Positions 1 to 11,403 of a DNA stretch of 64,000 nucleotides are shown piece by piece. How positions within the stretch are numbered: position 1 is the first letter of the stretch; each line of letters starts with the position of its first letter. This DNA comes from Aquarana catesbeiana (Eukaryota; Chordata; Amphibia; Anura; Ranidae), in the NCBI RefSeq assembly GCF_042186555.1, contig NC_133334.1:212663332-212727331 (forward strand), given 5' to 3'. Under the pieces are notes generated by a model. That model was not told where the DNA came from, did no database searches, and saw only the letters and a program-made list of their open reading frames with translations. The translations under genes and the position numbers were made by a program.

Positions 1-150
1 AGTGTCTCATACCAGTGTGTTACCAATTACTCCTAACACCTTCGTTAATAAATACACTTTTGCTAATCTAAAAATAATGGAAAAGCTACCACAGGTGTAA
101 GATATATGGTTTCCGTTATACCTCTCTAACATCTTTCATTACTCTTCCAG

Positions 151-215
151 AAATGATCTCTTATGTTGGAAACCATGGAACTCTGACAGTAATTATCAAC
201 AACGTGTTGCTACAG
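151..215 (+). CDS. Cathepsin W-like protease, internal exon (first of four visible)
   Basis: This exon starts after a pyrimidine-rich acceptor ending at 150 and stops at a GT donor at 216. Two bases complete a codon from an upstream exon outside the window, then 21 codons follow to a phase-0 end. The peptide contains GTLTVIINNVLLQ, which corresponds to the segment before the active-site histidine of papain-family (C1A) proteases. Together with the exons at 298, 18746 and 23642 it gives an unbroken C-terminal half whose ending (CGITKYPVAAIVQK) is closest, among the families I know, to cathepsin W. Cathepsin W is a lysosomal/ER cysteine protease studied in cytotoxic lymphocytes. The catalytic Cys and the signal and propeptide must lie left of position 1. 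Cathepsin F is the main alternative. The exon is clear; the exact paralogue is inferred from remembered family patterns. Confidence 0.85.
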
Positions 216-297
216 GTTAGTGGACAATGATATGGTAAGCATTGAATCAAGGTAATAAAATTAAGTTGTTCACAAGATCTCTTCATTGTTTTTTCAG

Positions 298-388
298 CAT
301 TACAAAAGAGGAATCGTACATAATCTTCACAATAACTGCAGTCCAGATTATATCAATCACGCAGTCTTGATAGTAGGATATGTTAACA
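298..388 (+). CDS. Cathepsin W-like protease, exon with catalytic histidine
   Basis: The acceptor TTTTTTCAG ends at 297 and the donor GTAAGT begins at 389, so the intron before this exon is only 82 bp. Reading phase 0 gives a peptide that includes YKRGIVHN and then NHAVLIVGY. His in NHAV (codon 358-360) is the general-base histidine of the papain catalytic triad. Tyr/Gly after it is the usual GY/GF turn. The last base starts a codon completed by the exon at 18746. No stop or frameshift is present. The next intron is about 18.4 kb because it carries a nested transposon cluster. Confidence 0.88.
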
Positions 389-670
389 GTAAGTAAAAGA
401 GCATTATAAATATTGTCTACTTAGACACATATAAGAAAAAACACATTTAAATACTTTAAATACTGGTTATAATAAAATAGAAAATAGAGTATATAATATA
501 GATAATAGTAGATTATAGTCCAAATCTAGAACAAGATAAGTCAGCAATTGCATGTTTAACCTAAACTTATTACACCATAAAATGCATATTTGGGAGCTGT
601 TTTGTCTGTCAAATTATTTGCATTTCTGACTGTCCATTACTGAGATTTACAAAACCCTGCCAATCAGACA
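389..670. other. Start of cathepsin intron 2, no recognisable element
   Basis: AT-rich intronic sequence with no coding potential or repeat boundary that I can identify. The remaining unique-looking intron parts lie between 1084 and 1418 and from 17947 to 18745. Confidence 0.5.
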
Positions 671-1083
671 CTTTCACACAGGTGGACTCTGCCAGCAGAT
701 CCGCCTGCTCAGCAGGGAATTTGTCCGCTGATCCGCACTGAGCAGGCGGATGACAGGTCTGTGTCTTCTCCCCTTATGAAGAGCGGTCATGAACACAGCC
801 TGCTTTACTCTATGGGCAGTTGGATGAAAAAAGACTGCTTGTCTGTTTACATCTGACTGTCATCTGATTTGATTCATCAGACAGATGGGAAACAGATCCC
901 TCATCCACCTGTTTTTAATGGATAGGTTCAGATCGAATGTCGGCTGGTGTAAACGGACACCTGTCCGTTTACATCCGCCGTTCCATAGAGGGAAATGGAT
1001 GGGCCGATCATGTCTGCTTGTCAGATTTTTAGGTGGATCCGTTTGGACCATCCATTGCCCTCTATAGTCTGCCTGCGTGAAAG
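671..1083. mobile_element. MITE-like element in intron 2
   Basis: The ends form a short inverted repeat (CTTTCACACAGG at 671-682 and CCTGCGTGAAAG at 1072-1083). The interior contains several self-complementary stretches around 690-760 and 880-1010. No coding sequence is seen. The class is not determined. The outer bases do not give a clear target-site duplication. Confidence 0.45.
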
Positions 1084-1418
1084 GGGCCTAATGATCTGAC
1101 TTTTCTGTACAGCAGTTAAGAAATATTGCCAGAATTTATCTTTACCCCCAACCTGTGGTTGGACGATGAAAGATCTGCTGCAGACTGATATACTGTATAT
1201 TTGTTCAAAATCTAGCTTAAAAAAAAAGACAGCCTATACCTTTCCCCATTAAGGGAAATTATATCTTGTATAATAAAATATTATGACTTTGGGGAACATG
1301 ACAGCTGTACTTGGCTTCAAGAGTTAGTCCACCCAAAAATGACATTGTGGTAGATCATTTTAGACTGATTTTGTCCCTGTCTCCCTATATGTCTTGGATA
1401 CTCAAACAGCAAGCCCTC

Positions 1419-1581
1419 TGTAGAATATGTATGTGTGAGGACCTGGGGGTGGGAACAGGACGTAGGAAATTATGAAGTGAAACTAGGAAAAGGTTCACAT
1501 GCTGTTCACTGCTGGATGGGAATAAACAAGTTCTCTACAACATTTATCTGACTATTCATCATTACTTCCACAAAATCTACA
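1419..1581 (+). repeat. 5' LTR of element A
   Basis: 163-bp LTR beginning TGTAGAATATG and ending AATCTACA. The same sequence recurs at 5600-5668 and continues at 17832-17941. The LTR is unusually short for a Ty3-type element. Confidence 0.88.
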
Positions 1582-1599
1582 TGGTGACAGAAGTGAGAT
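1582..1599 (+). promoter_or_regulatory. Presumed primer-binding site of element A
   Basis: The sequence immediately after the 5' LTR starts TGGTGACAGAAGTGAG. Position and the TGG start fit a tRNA primer-binding site. The tRNA was not identified. Confidence 0.5.
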
Positions 1600-1605
1600 T
1601 GCTGA

Positions 1606-2580
1606 AACATCAAGGCTCAGAATTTACGTGGCATACAACCCCTAATCTTTGATAATGACATTGCTAACAACTGGCTGAAATTCAAAAGAGAATGGGATGT
1701 GTACAGCAAAGCAGGACTCTCAGACAAGTCAAAAAAGGTACAAGCTTACACTCTTCTCAGTTTTGCTGGTTCAGATGCACTAGATAAATCTGAGTCATTT
1801 CATTTTCATGACAAAGAGGACAGAGAGGGCAGAGAGGATCCTGATGTCTTAATCAAGAAATTTGATGAGATATGCTTACCACAATGTAATGTGATAATAG
1901 ACAGACATGCATTTAACATGATGGCTCAGAAACCCGCTGAAAGAATCCAATCCTATGCAGCCACACTGAGACTGCTGGCTACAAAATTGTATTTTGGTGC
2001 ACTAACAGATGAAATGATTCTTGACAGGATTGTATGTGGTATCTACAATCATGCAGTTCATGCTCAGTTTTTCAGGGACAAAGATTTAACACTGGACTCA
2101 GCCATCAGAATATGTATGTTGTTTGAACATTCTAAAAGGGCCACTAAGGAACTAAAAAGACAGGCAGAAGTGTTTGTGGTCCAACAGAACAAAAGACAAT
2201 GCAGCAACTGTGGTAGTGAACGTGCTACTAAGCACAACAAGTGTCCGGCTTTTAACAAAAGGTGTAACTCATGCAACAAATGGAATCATTTTGCAAAATG
2301 TTGCAGGTCCAAGCCTCAAAATAGAGGTGCGTGGATGACACCATCTAGTGAAAATATACAACAAAATGTGCACAGAATTAATGAAGTGGAAAGTGATGAT
2401 CACCAAAACTGTTTTCATTGTGAAAGTGTGAACCTAATTGCAAATAAAGGAGAAATTTTTACCACTTTCTCAACTGCATGCAACAAACATGTCAAGTTGA
2501 AAATGTACACTGGTGCCAAATACAATGTCATGTCCTTATCCCCATTGCACAGCATTGACCCCAAAGCTGAAACTGATTAG
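1606..2580 (+). pseudogene. gag and start of protease, element A
   Basis: The frame is open from 1606 to the stop at 2578-2580 without an in-frame ATG at its beginning, so the start codon is probably mutated. The N-terminal part resembles retrotransposon gag capsid (NNWLKFKREWDVY near 1665-1705). Two cysteine clusters follow at about 2197-2310. The second, CNSCNKWNHFAKCC, is a CX2CX4HX4C zinc knuckle. Near the end the protease motif appears as YTGAKYNVMS where DTGA is expected, so the catalytic Asp codon has been lost. The product would be a capsid/nucleic-acid-binding protein. It is a decayed copy. Confidence 0.75.
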
Positions 2581-2799
2581 TCAAATAAAGTAAATCTGAT
2601 AGCTTATGGCGTTCAAACAATTCAGACACTGGACACGTCTACCTTGGATCTATCAGGGGACAAGCTGCTATTCCACATTGTGGATATAAATGTTAAGAGC
2701 CTACTAGGCTTACCAGACAGCACACGTTTAAATCTAATCCAACTCAGTGCAGAAGTACATGCAGTTCAACAACAGGTTGACCGTATATGAGGACTTATT

Positions 2800-4255
2800 T
2801 TGAACTGACACTGTTGGTAGGCTTCCAGTCATGTATCACATGCGCTTAGATGAAACGGTACAGCCTACTGTTTGTACCCCTTGAAGGATCCTACTGGCTA
2901 TAAAAGACAAAAAGTCTTGCAAGAGTTGGAAGGGATGACTAGACTGGGCATCATTGCACCAGTGCAGGAGGCCACCCCCTGGGTGGCTGCCATGGCAGCA
3001 GTAGTCAAGAAAGATAGCACTGTCCGCGTATGCATTGATCCTGTGCACCTCAATAAGGCACTCCTGAGGCCTTATTATCCATTAAAAACTGTAGAGCAAG
3101 TGATCGCTGATATGCCACAGGCAAAGGTCTTCAGAATTCTAGATGCAAAATGTGTATTTTGCAAATGTGTATATTTACAACAAATTTTACTCCCATATGG
3201 GAGATACAAATGCTTACAGATGCCATATGGAATGTCAACTGGAAGCAAAGTCTTTCAGAGATGTATAGAACTACTCTTTGCTGGACAGCCATGTGAAATA
3301 GTTGTGGATGATATCTTGATTTGGGGATCCTCCGTTGAGGAACATGACAAACAACTTAAATGCGTACTAAACCATGTCAGAGCCATCAATATGCAGCTCT
3401 ACCAAATGTCACTTCAGGGTCTCAGAGGTGCCATATGTTGGACACCTTCTCACGGATAAAAGTGTCAAGCCTGACCCAGAAGAAAACAAAGCCATCCATC
3501 AAATGCCTGCTCCAGAGGACTAACACGGATTGCAAAGGTTTCTTGGCATGACCAATTATCTCTCGAAGTTCATTCATCACTACAGTGAGATAACATCTCC
3601 ACTCCGTTAGCTTCTGTGCCAAGATGTCGACTGGTGTTGGACTGAACAACATGCTGTTGCTGTAGATACATTGAAAGTACAATTAACCAGTCCACCTGTC
3701 CTCCAGTATTTTGATGTGCATAAGCTGGTAGTATTGTCTGCTGATGCTTCCCAGCATGGTCTTGGCGCAGTCTGTCTTCAAGATGGGAGGCCTATGGTTT
3801 TTGCATCAAGAGCCCTTACTGAGACTGAAGCATGCTATGCTCAAATTGGGAAGGAATTATTGGGACTAATATTTGCCTGTGTAAAATTCCATGACTATAT
3901 CTATGGCCGCCCTGTGACTGTGGAGATGGATCATAAGCCACTCATAATCATATTGAGAAAACCCCTGCACACAGGATCTGCGTGCATCCAGTGAATTATG
4001 CTAAAGCTTCAACGCTACCACCTGAATGCAATCTATAAACAAGGCCGTGAACTGTTTCTTACGGATGCTCTTTCACGTGCACAACTCCCCACTTCTGATA
4101 ATTCTGAAGCTATTGAGGATTATGATTGGCTCTGGATGGGGTGTTGTCAGGAACTAAAGCAAGAAACACAGGCAGATGCCACCTGTCAGCGCTTCATTGA
4201 CATCACCCTCAATGGGTGCCCTGGCTCCTTTAAGGAAATTCCACATGATATCTGA
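2800..4255 (+). pseudogene. Reverse transcriptase and RNase H remnant, element A
   Basis: Translated pieces in several frames line up in order. Fingers and palm (VRVCIDPVHLNKAL near 3022-3063), the catalytic VVDDILIWG (about 3301-3330), and RNase H (VVLSADASQHGLGAV near 3725-3770, then ETEACYAQIGKELLG) can be seen. The RNase H tail ends with ALSRAQLP, as in Ty3-type elements. Frameshifts near 3400-3660 and stops at 3992 and 4253 break it. Confidence 0.78.
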
Positions 4256-4339
4256 CAATTTTACTCTATAAGGGATGAATTGATAGTGGACGATGGATTA
4301 ATCCTGTGTGGTTAGGGACATGTCATCCATTACTCTCTC

Positions 4340-5250
4340 CAGAAATACTACTTGACACAGCTCCATCAAGGTCATCCTGGCATTCATTCCACTAAGCGAA
4401 GGGCACGCGAAACCTTATTTTGGTCCATTATATATACTGACATTGAAAGAGTAGTTTTCAGATGTGCCCCCTGCAATGCACAGCACCAGATGAGAGAACC
4501 TTTAGCTCTTCACCAAATACCTGACAGACCATGGTCTATCACAGCAGCTGACATATTTGAGTGGTCAAACAAGGATTACCCGGTCTTGGTAGATTCGTAC
4601 TCTGGCTGGTGGGAATTTGATGTCCTCCCAAACACTTCCAGTAACACAGTAATCAGAACATTAATGAGGATATTCTCCACACATGGAATTCCCCATCAAT
4701 TGATGACTGACAATGCAACATCATTTTCAAGTAGAGAATTTAAGAACTTTGCTCACCAATAGGATTTTCAGCATGTTACTAGCAGTCCCAATTACCCTAG
4801 ATCCAATGGTCTTGCAGAGCGCAGTGTAAGGTCGCCCAAGCATCTCCTAGAGAAATGTTCACGTGATGGTTCTCATGTTTATGCAGCCCTACTCAACCTC
4901 CGCAACACACTTAGGGATGGCATGCCTTCTCCGGCACAACGTTTACTATCATGACAAACCAGGACTCTGATTCCCATGGTTCCATCCCAGCTCCTGCCAA
5001 GAGTGGAGACTGATGTTCAGGCTGCTTTATTTCCACTCAGGCACAAACGAAAGATAAGCCATGACAAATCAGCCAGATGCCTTTCTCCTCTGGAGCCTGG
5101 GCAGGTGGTAAGTATGGAGACAACCCATGGGTTTGACAAACTGCCCACGGTTCACAGAAAGGCCTGCCATCCAAACAGCTATGTTGTCCATTCTGATGGT
5201 CGGACCTATGTAAGGAACCGCCATCACCTCCTACAGGTACCTTAATAATA
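4340..5250 (+). pseudogene. Integrase remnant, element A
   Basis: An HHCC zinc domain (HQGHPGIHSTKRRAR ... CAPCNAQ, about 4362-4485) precedes a DDE core with DNATSF near 4706. The core is interrupted by a TAG at 4760-4762. The following pieces (SPNYPRSNGLAERSV, about 4782-4830) are the conserved segment with the catalytic Glu region. The last piece (about 4976-5245) resembles the C-terminal DNA-binding part. No chromodomain is seen. Confidence 0.72.
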
Positions 5251-5599
5251 CTGTACTGCTGCTGCCCATGTGCCTATGAACACTTTAGGACCCCAAGCAC
5301 AGCCATCTGCTGCTGTGCCAACTGACACTTCCAACAACGGATGTAACACACAGCCACAACAAAATTATGACGGCGACAGGCTTGAGGTTTCAGACTCGCA
5401 AGCCCCATAAGTTGTTACGCGATCTGGAAGAGTGTGTAAACCCAATCCAAAGTTCCAAGACTTTATCACACACTGACTTTTACTCAGTATTTTGTTTTAT
5501 ATTGTAGTTTGTTATTGTTCCTTGCTATACTGCATTCCTTGTTGGTTCTATATTACACTTCATTTATATATGCATACATTTTCTTTAAAAGGGGAAAGA

Positions 5600-5668
5600 T
5601 GTATAATATGTATGTGTGAGGACCTGGGGTGGGAACAGGAAGTAGGAAGTTATATAAATGAAGTGAAA
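5600..5668 (+). repeat. 3' LTR of element A, first half
   Basis: Begins TGTATAATATG after a purine-rich tract (AAAAGGGGAAAGA, 5587-5599, the expected polypurine primer). It is interrupted at 5668 by the CR1 insertion. Confidence 0.85.
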
Positions 5669-5759
5669 GCGGTCAGGGACCAGCACTGATGGAGCTGAAG
5701 AACTCTCTTAGCTGCAGGGAAAGAACTCCTCCAATGAGATTGGGGGGGAAGCGAAGGGA

Positions 5760-6256
5760 AAGGATAGACAGATTCTGGTGGCAGGAGACTCAATTCTCAA
5801 AAGCACAGAGAGGGCAATCTGTGACAAAGACCTGAAGCGCCGAACTGTATGCTGTCTACCGGGTGCTCAGGTTCAGCACATCAAGGATCTGGTGGACAGG
5901 TTACTGGGAGGGGCTGGGGAAGACCCGACTGTTATGGTGCACGTTGGCACCAATGACAAAGTCAGAGGCAGATGGAGTGTCCTAAAGAACGATTTTAGGG
6001 ACTTAGGAGCTAAATTGAGGAAAAGGACCTCCAAGGTAGTATTCTCAGGAATACTATGGGTACACCAGAAAGGCAGAGGGAGATTAGGGTAGTAAACAAG
6101 TGGCTGAGGAGTTGGTGTAGTAAGGAGGGGTTTGGGTTCCTGGAGAACTGGGCCGACTTCTCAGTTGTTCACCAGTTCTATAGAAGGAACGGACTGCACC
6201 TAAATGAGAAGGGTGCAGATCTGCTGGGAGTGAAGTTAGAGGGTATTTTAAACTAG
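5760..6256 (+). pseudogene. CR1 ORF1 esterase-like domain
   Basis: The translation contains VAGDSILKST (about 5778-5805), CCLPGAQVQHI and VMVHVGTNDK (about 5932-5962), and further down NGLHLNEKGADLL. These correspond to blocks I, III and V of SGNH/GDSL esterases, where Ser of GDS, and Asp/His near the C-terminus, form the active site. CR1-group LINEs are known to carry such an esterase in ORF1. The frame shifts near 6056. The role is in retrotransposition, probably membrane or lipid related. Confidence 0.72.
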
Positions 6257-6529
6257 GCAACAGGGGGGGGGGGGCGGGGGTCCAGAGGTAGAGATAGTCA
6301 GCAATGAACATATTCCAGAAGGTAGTATTTGGGGCATTAGTTGTAGGTTGACCAAAGCACATAAACCCGAGGTAAGTATAGTAACAAGTCCTATTTGCAA
6401 TCTCGGAACACCCAATAAGAGGACAGTATGCGACTGGTCTAAACTAGGTAGCATTTTCACCAGTGCCAAGAGCCAGGCGGACAAGATGGGTGAACCAGAG
6501 ATACTGTTGAACTAGGAAGATTTAGATTT

Positions 6530-7140
6530 TGTGTGAATTTCTGAGACCTGGTTCAACAGCTCTCATGATTGGCTGGCAACCATTCAAGGGTATTCCCTTT
6601 ATCACAGGGATAGAGAGGGTAAAAAAGGGGGAGGGGTGTGCCTATATATCAAGAATTATGTACAAGTGAATGTGAGAGATAACATCAATAAGGGAGCTAG
6701 GGAGGAGGTGGAATCCTTATGGGTAGAGCTCCAAAGGGATGAAGCTAAGGGGAAAATAATACTGGGAGTATGCTATAGGCCCCCTAACCTGAGGGAGGGG
6801 GGGAGACGGACCTCCTATCACAATTTGTATTAGCAGCAAGGATGGGAAGTGTTATCATAATGGGGGATTTTAATTATCCAGACATAGACTGGGTGGAGAG
6901 AACCACGCATTTGTCTAAGGCTTGCCAGTTCCTAAATGTCTTGCAGGTCAATTTCATGGGTCAGATGGAAGACGCACCAACTAGAAACAAGACGTTACTA
7001 GATCTACTGATTACCAACAATACAGACCTGATCATGGATGTGGAAATACAGGGCAATTTAGGAAACAGCGATCACAGGTCAATTGGCTTCAGTATAAATC
7101 ACACAAATAGGAAACACAAGGGGAACAGACACTGAATTTC
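6530..7140 (+). pseudogene. CR1 endonuclease domain
   Basis: Pieces of an apurinic-type endonuclease are present in order: SETWFNSS (about 6540), GVCYRPPN (about 6766-6790), IIMGDFNYPDIDW (about 6854-6892), LLDLLITNN and GNSDHRSIGF (about 7063-7092). The missing first Asn/Glu motifs and the stops at 6512 and 6831 show that the copy is broken. Confidence 0.75.
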
Positions 7141-9244
7141 AAAAGAGCCAACTTCCCTAAACTACGAACCTTGCTAGAAGATATAAATTGGGATAAAATC
7201 TTAGGAACAAAAAACATGGAGGAGAGATGGGTTTGCTTTAAGAGCATATTAAATAAGGGCATTAGCCAGTGCATCCCATTGGGAAATAAATTTAAAAAAG
7301 CGAACAAAAGTCCTGGATGGTTTAACTCCAATGTAAAAATGCATATAAAAGCAAAGAAGATGAAGGTATAGGCCTTCAAAACATACAAGGCTGAGGAATC
7401 ATCATCATTCAGATTTTACAAAGAATGCAACAAAATATGTATATGTATATGTGTGCAATTAGGATGGCTAAGATAGAAAACGAAAAAAAACACATAGCGG
7501 AGTAGAGCAAAAAAAATCCCAAGAAATCCTTTAAGTATATAAACAGTAAAAAAAGGAGGACAGACCACATTGGCCCCATAAAGAATGAGGAAGGACATCT
7601 AGTAAAAAAGTATTGGGAGATAGCGAAGGTATTGAGTTTATTTTTCTCCTCAGTCTTCACAAGGGAATCGGGGCTTCAGTAACCAAAACTGCAATGTTTG
7701 TCCTCATGACACATCACAGGAAGCACCCTCATGGCTAACAGAGGACAGAATTAGAAATAGACTTGGGAAACTCAACAATAATAAATCACCGGGACCAGGT
7801 GGCTTGCACCCAAGGGTACTTAGGGAACTCAGTCAAGTAATTGCCAGACCATTGTTACTAATTTTTACTGACAGTCTACTGACTGGAATGGTACCAGCTG
7901 ATTGGAGAAAAGCCAATGTAGCACCAATATGTAAAAAAGGGACAAAATACATCCCTGGGAATTACAGACCAGTTAGCATATCATCAATAGTATGCAAGCT
8001 CTTGGAGGGGATGATAAGGGACTATATACAAAATTTTAGTAATGAAAACGGTATCATTAGCAGTAATCAGAATGGATTCATGAAGAATCGTTCTTGCCAA
8101 ACTAATCTATTAACCTTCTATGAGGAGGTGAGCTGCCATCTAGATAAAGGAAGGCCCGTAGATGTGGTGTATCTGGATTTTGCAAAATTTGACACAGTTC
8201 CCCTTAAACGTTTACTGTACAAAGTAAGGCCCGTTGGCATGGACCAAAGGGTGAGCATATGGATTGAAAACTGGCTACAAGGGTGAGTTGAGAGGGTGGA
8301 GATAAATGGGTAATACTTGGAATGGTCAGGGGTGGGAAGTGGGGTCCCCCAGGGTTCTGTTGCTGGGATCAATCCTGTTTAATTTGTTCATAAATGACCT
8401 GGAGGATGGGGTAAACAGTTCAATCTCTGTATTTGCGGATGACACTAAGTTAAACAGAGCAGTAACTTCTCCGCAAGATGTGAAAACCTTGCAAGAAGAA
8501 CAAATTAATGGGGTGGGCAACTACATGGAAAATTAGATTTAATGTATAAAAAATGTAAAATAATGCATTTGGGTGGCAAAAATATGAATGCAATCTACTC
8601 AATAGGGGTGAACCTCTGGGGGAATCTAGGATGGAAAAGGACCTGGGGGTCCTAGTAGATGATAGCCTCAGCAATGGTATGCAATGCCAAGCTGCTGCTA
8701 ACAAAGCAAACAGAGTATTGGCATGCATTAAAAGGGGATTAACTTCAGAGATAAAGCGATAATTCTCCCACTCTACAAGACTTTGGTCCTGCCTCACCTG
8801 GAGTATGCTGTCCAGTTCTGGGCACCAGTCCTCAGGAAGGATGTACTGAAAATGGAGCGAGTACAAAGAAGGGCAACAAAGCTAATAAATGGTCTGGAGG
8901 ATATTAGTTATGAAGAAGGTTTGCGAGCACTGAACTTATTCTCTCTGGAGGAGAGAAACTTTAGAGGGGATATGATTTCAATTTATAAATACCATACTGG
9001 TGACCCCACAAAAGGGATAAAACTTTTTCACGGAAGGGAGTTTAATAAGACACGTGGCCACTCAATAAAATTAGAAGAAAAGAGGTTTAACCTTGAACTG
9101 CGTAGAGGGTTCTTTACTGTAAGAGCGGCAAGGATGTGGAATTTCCTTCCACAGGCGGTGGTTTCAGCAGGGGGCATTGATAGTTTCAAGAAACTATTAG
9201 ATAAGCACCTGAACGACCACAACATACAGGGATATACAATGTAA
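7141..9244 (+). pseudogene. CR1 reverse transcriptase
   Basis: After a linker (about 7141-7780) the RT blocks follow: KSPGPGGLHPRVL (about 7785-7815), NYRPVSISSIVCKLLEG (about 7959-8010), QNGFMKNRSCQTNL, VDVVYLDFAKFD (about 8157-8192), GSILFNLFINDLEDG and VFADDTKL (about 8429-8452). FADD holds the catalytic Asp pair. The tail is open from 8783 to 9244. Frame changes at about 8290 and 8540-8780 disrupt it. Confidence 0.8.
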
Positions 9245-9307
9245 TACTGACATATAATCACACACATAGCTTGGACTTGATGGACTTGTGTCTTTTTTCA
9301 ACCTCTC

Positions 9308-9724
9308 TGTCAGAAACCATGAAATCAGATCGAGACAGAAGTACAGTTAAATCACACTTGTTTAATAATAAAAATAAATAGAACAAACATAGTCAAAACA
9401 TAGCCAGAGTTCAGGAACCAGAACAGATAGTCAGACAAGCCAAACGTCAGGGAGCCGGAGATGAGCGTAGTAAAACAGGAAGCAGGATCTGGAGCCAGAA
9501 GGGATGTCAGCCAAGCAAGTCTTTTAACAGGAATGCAGGAGAGCGTCTCTGTGATGTTGACTAAGGCTAAGGCAGAGATTCTCTGGGCTGGATGGCTTAA
9601 GTAGGCAGGACTGACGAGCAGGATATCATCAACAGCTGAGTACCTGTGGACAGATAGGAGCTGGCAATTAGCCGACAGCTAAATGGCCAGCTCAGAGAAG
9701 GATAGGCTGAACCCAGTCCTGACA
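9308..9724 (-). repeat. 3' LTR of element B
   Basis: 417 bp from TGTCAGAAACC to CCTGACA. Positions 9571-9724 match 17660-17812 closely. The adjoining GTACCCCCTCCTC is the polypurine tract on the minus strand. Confidence 0.83.
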
Positions 9725-9744
9725 GTACCCCCTCCTCAATGACC

Positions 9745-9960
9745 CCTCCCTCTCAGAGGACCACCAGGCTTAAGGGGAAAACGTCTATGGAAATCACGGA
9801 TGAGGACAGGGGCATGTACGTCTGAGGATGAGACCCAAGAGCATTCCTCCGGACCTTACCCCTTCCAATGCACCCGGTACTGTATGTGCCCACGGAACCT
9901 ATGGGAGTCAACAATGGACTGTACTTCACACTCCTTATGGTTCCCAACCTGTACAGGGTG
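9745..9960 (-). pseudogene. Chromodomain at the integrase C-terminus, element B
   Basis: The minus-strand translation contains QYRVHWKG, then a stop in place of Tyr, then GPEECSWVSSSDVHAPVL and a short basic end. This is the hydrophobic YLVHWKGYG-W chromodomain core found after the integrase of chromodomain-bearing Ty3 elements, where it directs integration to marked chromatin. The piece between 9960 and 10478 is the linker and is degraded. Confidence 0.65.
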
Positions 9961-10477
9961 AGGACGTGGCACTGAGGTGGTAAAGCGGTTGCAGAGCAAA
10001 AGGTTTTAATAAGGAGACATGAAATACATTTGAAATACACATGTTAGAAGGAAGGTGTAATGAGTAAGCCACTGGGTTAATCCTGCAAAGAATACAGAAA
10101 GACACAATAAACCGAGGTGCGAACTTCAGTGAGGGAGCACGAAGTCGGAGGTTGCGAGATGACAGCCAGACCCTGTCCCCAACCTGGTAGGAAGGTTGCG
10201 GTCTGCGGTCAGAATGGAGTCTGTACCTATCATTAGCATGTCACAAAGCCTCCTGGACTTCTGCCCAAGTGGAACGAAGACCACGGAGATGCTCCTCTAA
10301 CGCAGGAATACTCTGCGGAACAAATAAGTCAGGCAACATGGAAGGTTTGAAACCATAGTTCACCATAAACTGGAACAATCAGGAAGCAGAATTCAAGGCA
10401 CTATTGTGACCAAACTCTGCCCACGGTAATAGATCTGACCAGTTGTTATGATGGTCAGAAATATAGCATTGTAGGAA

Positions 10478-11403
10478 TTACTCCAAGGACTGATTGGTTC
10501 GTTCTGAGGCCCCATTACACTGCGGGTGATATGCAGAGGTAAAAGCAAGCTGAATTCCCAACTGTGCACAAAAGGCTCGCCAGACCTGGGACACAAACTG
10601 ACTACCCCTGTCCAAGACAATCACCTTGGGTAGCCCATGTAAGCGAAAGATCTCCAGAGCAAAAATGGAAGCCAGTTCCTTAGAAGTGGGCAACTTCTTT
10701 AGTGGAATACAATGAGACATTTTTGAGAACCGGTCAACCACCATAAGGATAACTGTGTTGCCCTGGGAGTTGGGTAACTCCACAATGAAATCCATAGACG
10801 GGTGAATCCAGGGCCTCTCTCCATTGGGTATGGGTGGTAGGAGGCCCACTGGAAGATGTCGTGGAGTCTTATGCCCTGTACACACGGTCGGACATTGATC
10901 GGACATTCCGACAACAAAATCCATGGATTTTTTCCGACGGATGTTGGCTCAAACTTGTCTTGCATACACACAGTCACACAAAGTTGTCGGAAAATCCGAT
11001 CGTTCTGAACGCGGTGACGTAAAACACGTACGTCGGGACTATAAACGGGGCAATAGCCAATAGCTTTCGTCTCTTAATTTATTCTGAGCATGCGTGACAC
11101 TTTGTGCGTCGGATTTGTATACACACAATCGGAATTTCCGACAACAGATTTTGTTGTCGGAAAATTTTATAGCAAGCTCTCAAACTTTGTGTGTCGGAAA
11201 TTCCTATGGAAAATGTGTGATGGAGCCTACACACGGTCGGAATTTCTGACAACAAGGTTCTATCACACATTTTCGAATGGGAAAATCCTATCATGTGTAC
11301 AGGGCATAACTCTGAGCACACACGGAACAGGCAGCTACGAAGGCGGTTACATCAGCACGTAGACTAGGCCACCAGAATTGTTGGGAAATGGCCCAAAAGA
11401 GTT
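10478..11403 (-). pseudogene. Integrase core of element B, split by a Harbinger MITE
   Basis: The reading order on the minus strand is a zinc-domain tail (FVAACSVCAQS at about 11345-11311), the MITE at 10872-11306, then KTPRHLPVGLL and the DDE core. The core shows MDFIVELP, LMVVDRFSKM and LDRGSQFVSQ (catalytic Asp) and SAYHPQCNGASERTNQSLE (catalytic Glu, about 10530-10480), ending in a stop. Outside the MITE the frame is open for about 145 codons. The codons AGT-AAG across the empty site show where the MITE entered. Confidence 0.8.
10872..11306. mobile_element. Harbinger-type MITE, relative of the autonomous element at 53428
   Basis: 435 bp with terminal inverted repeats TGCCCTGTACACA / TGTACAGGGCA and repeated CGGTCGGAATTTCCGACAA subterminal motifs. 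It is flanked by TTA (10869-10871) and TAA (11307-11309), a TWA-type site as used by PIF/Harbinger elements, with one mismatch. Its reverse complement matches the left end of the Harbinger element (53428-53680) through the terminus, the CACACAAAGTT segment and CACGCATGCTCAG. No coding capacity remains. Confidence 0.82.

Noticed and set aside
860..1067. Overlapping 60-codon open frames
   Set aside because: They are in the self-complementary part of a MITE-like repeat and have no gene signals.
5492..5689. Hydrophobic 65-codon frame
   Set aside because: It runs across the polypurine tract and 3' LTR of element A into the CR1 and has no coding support.
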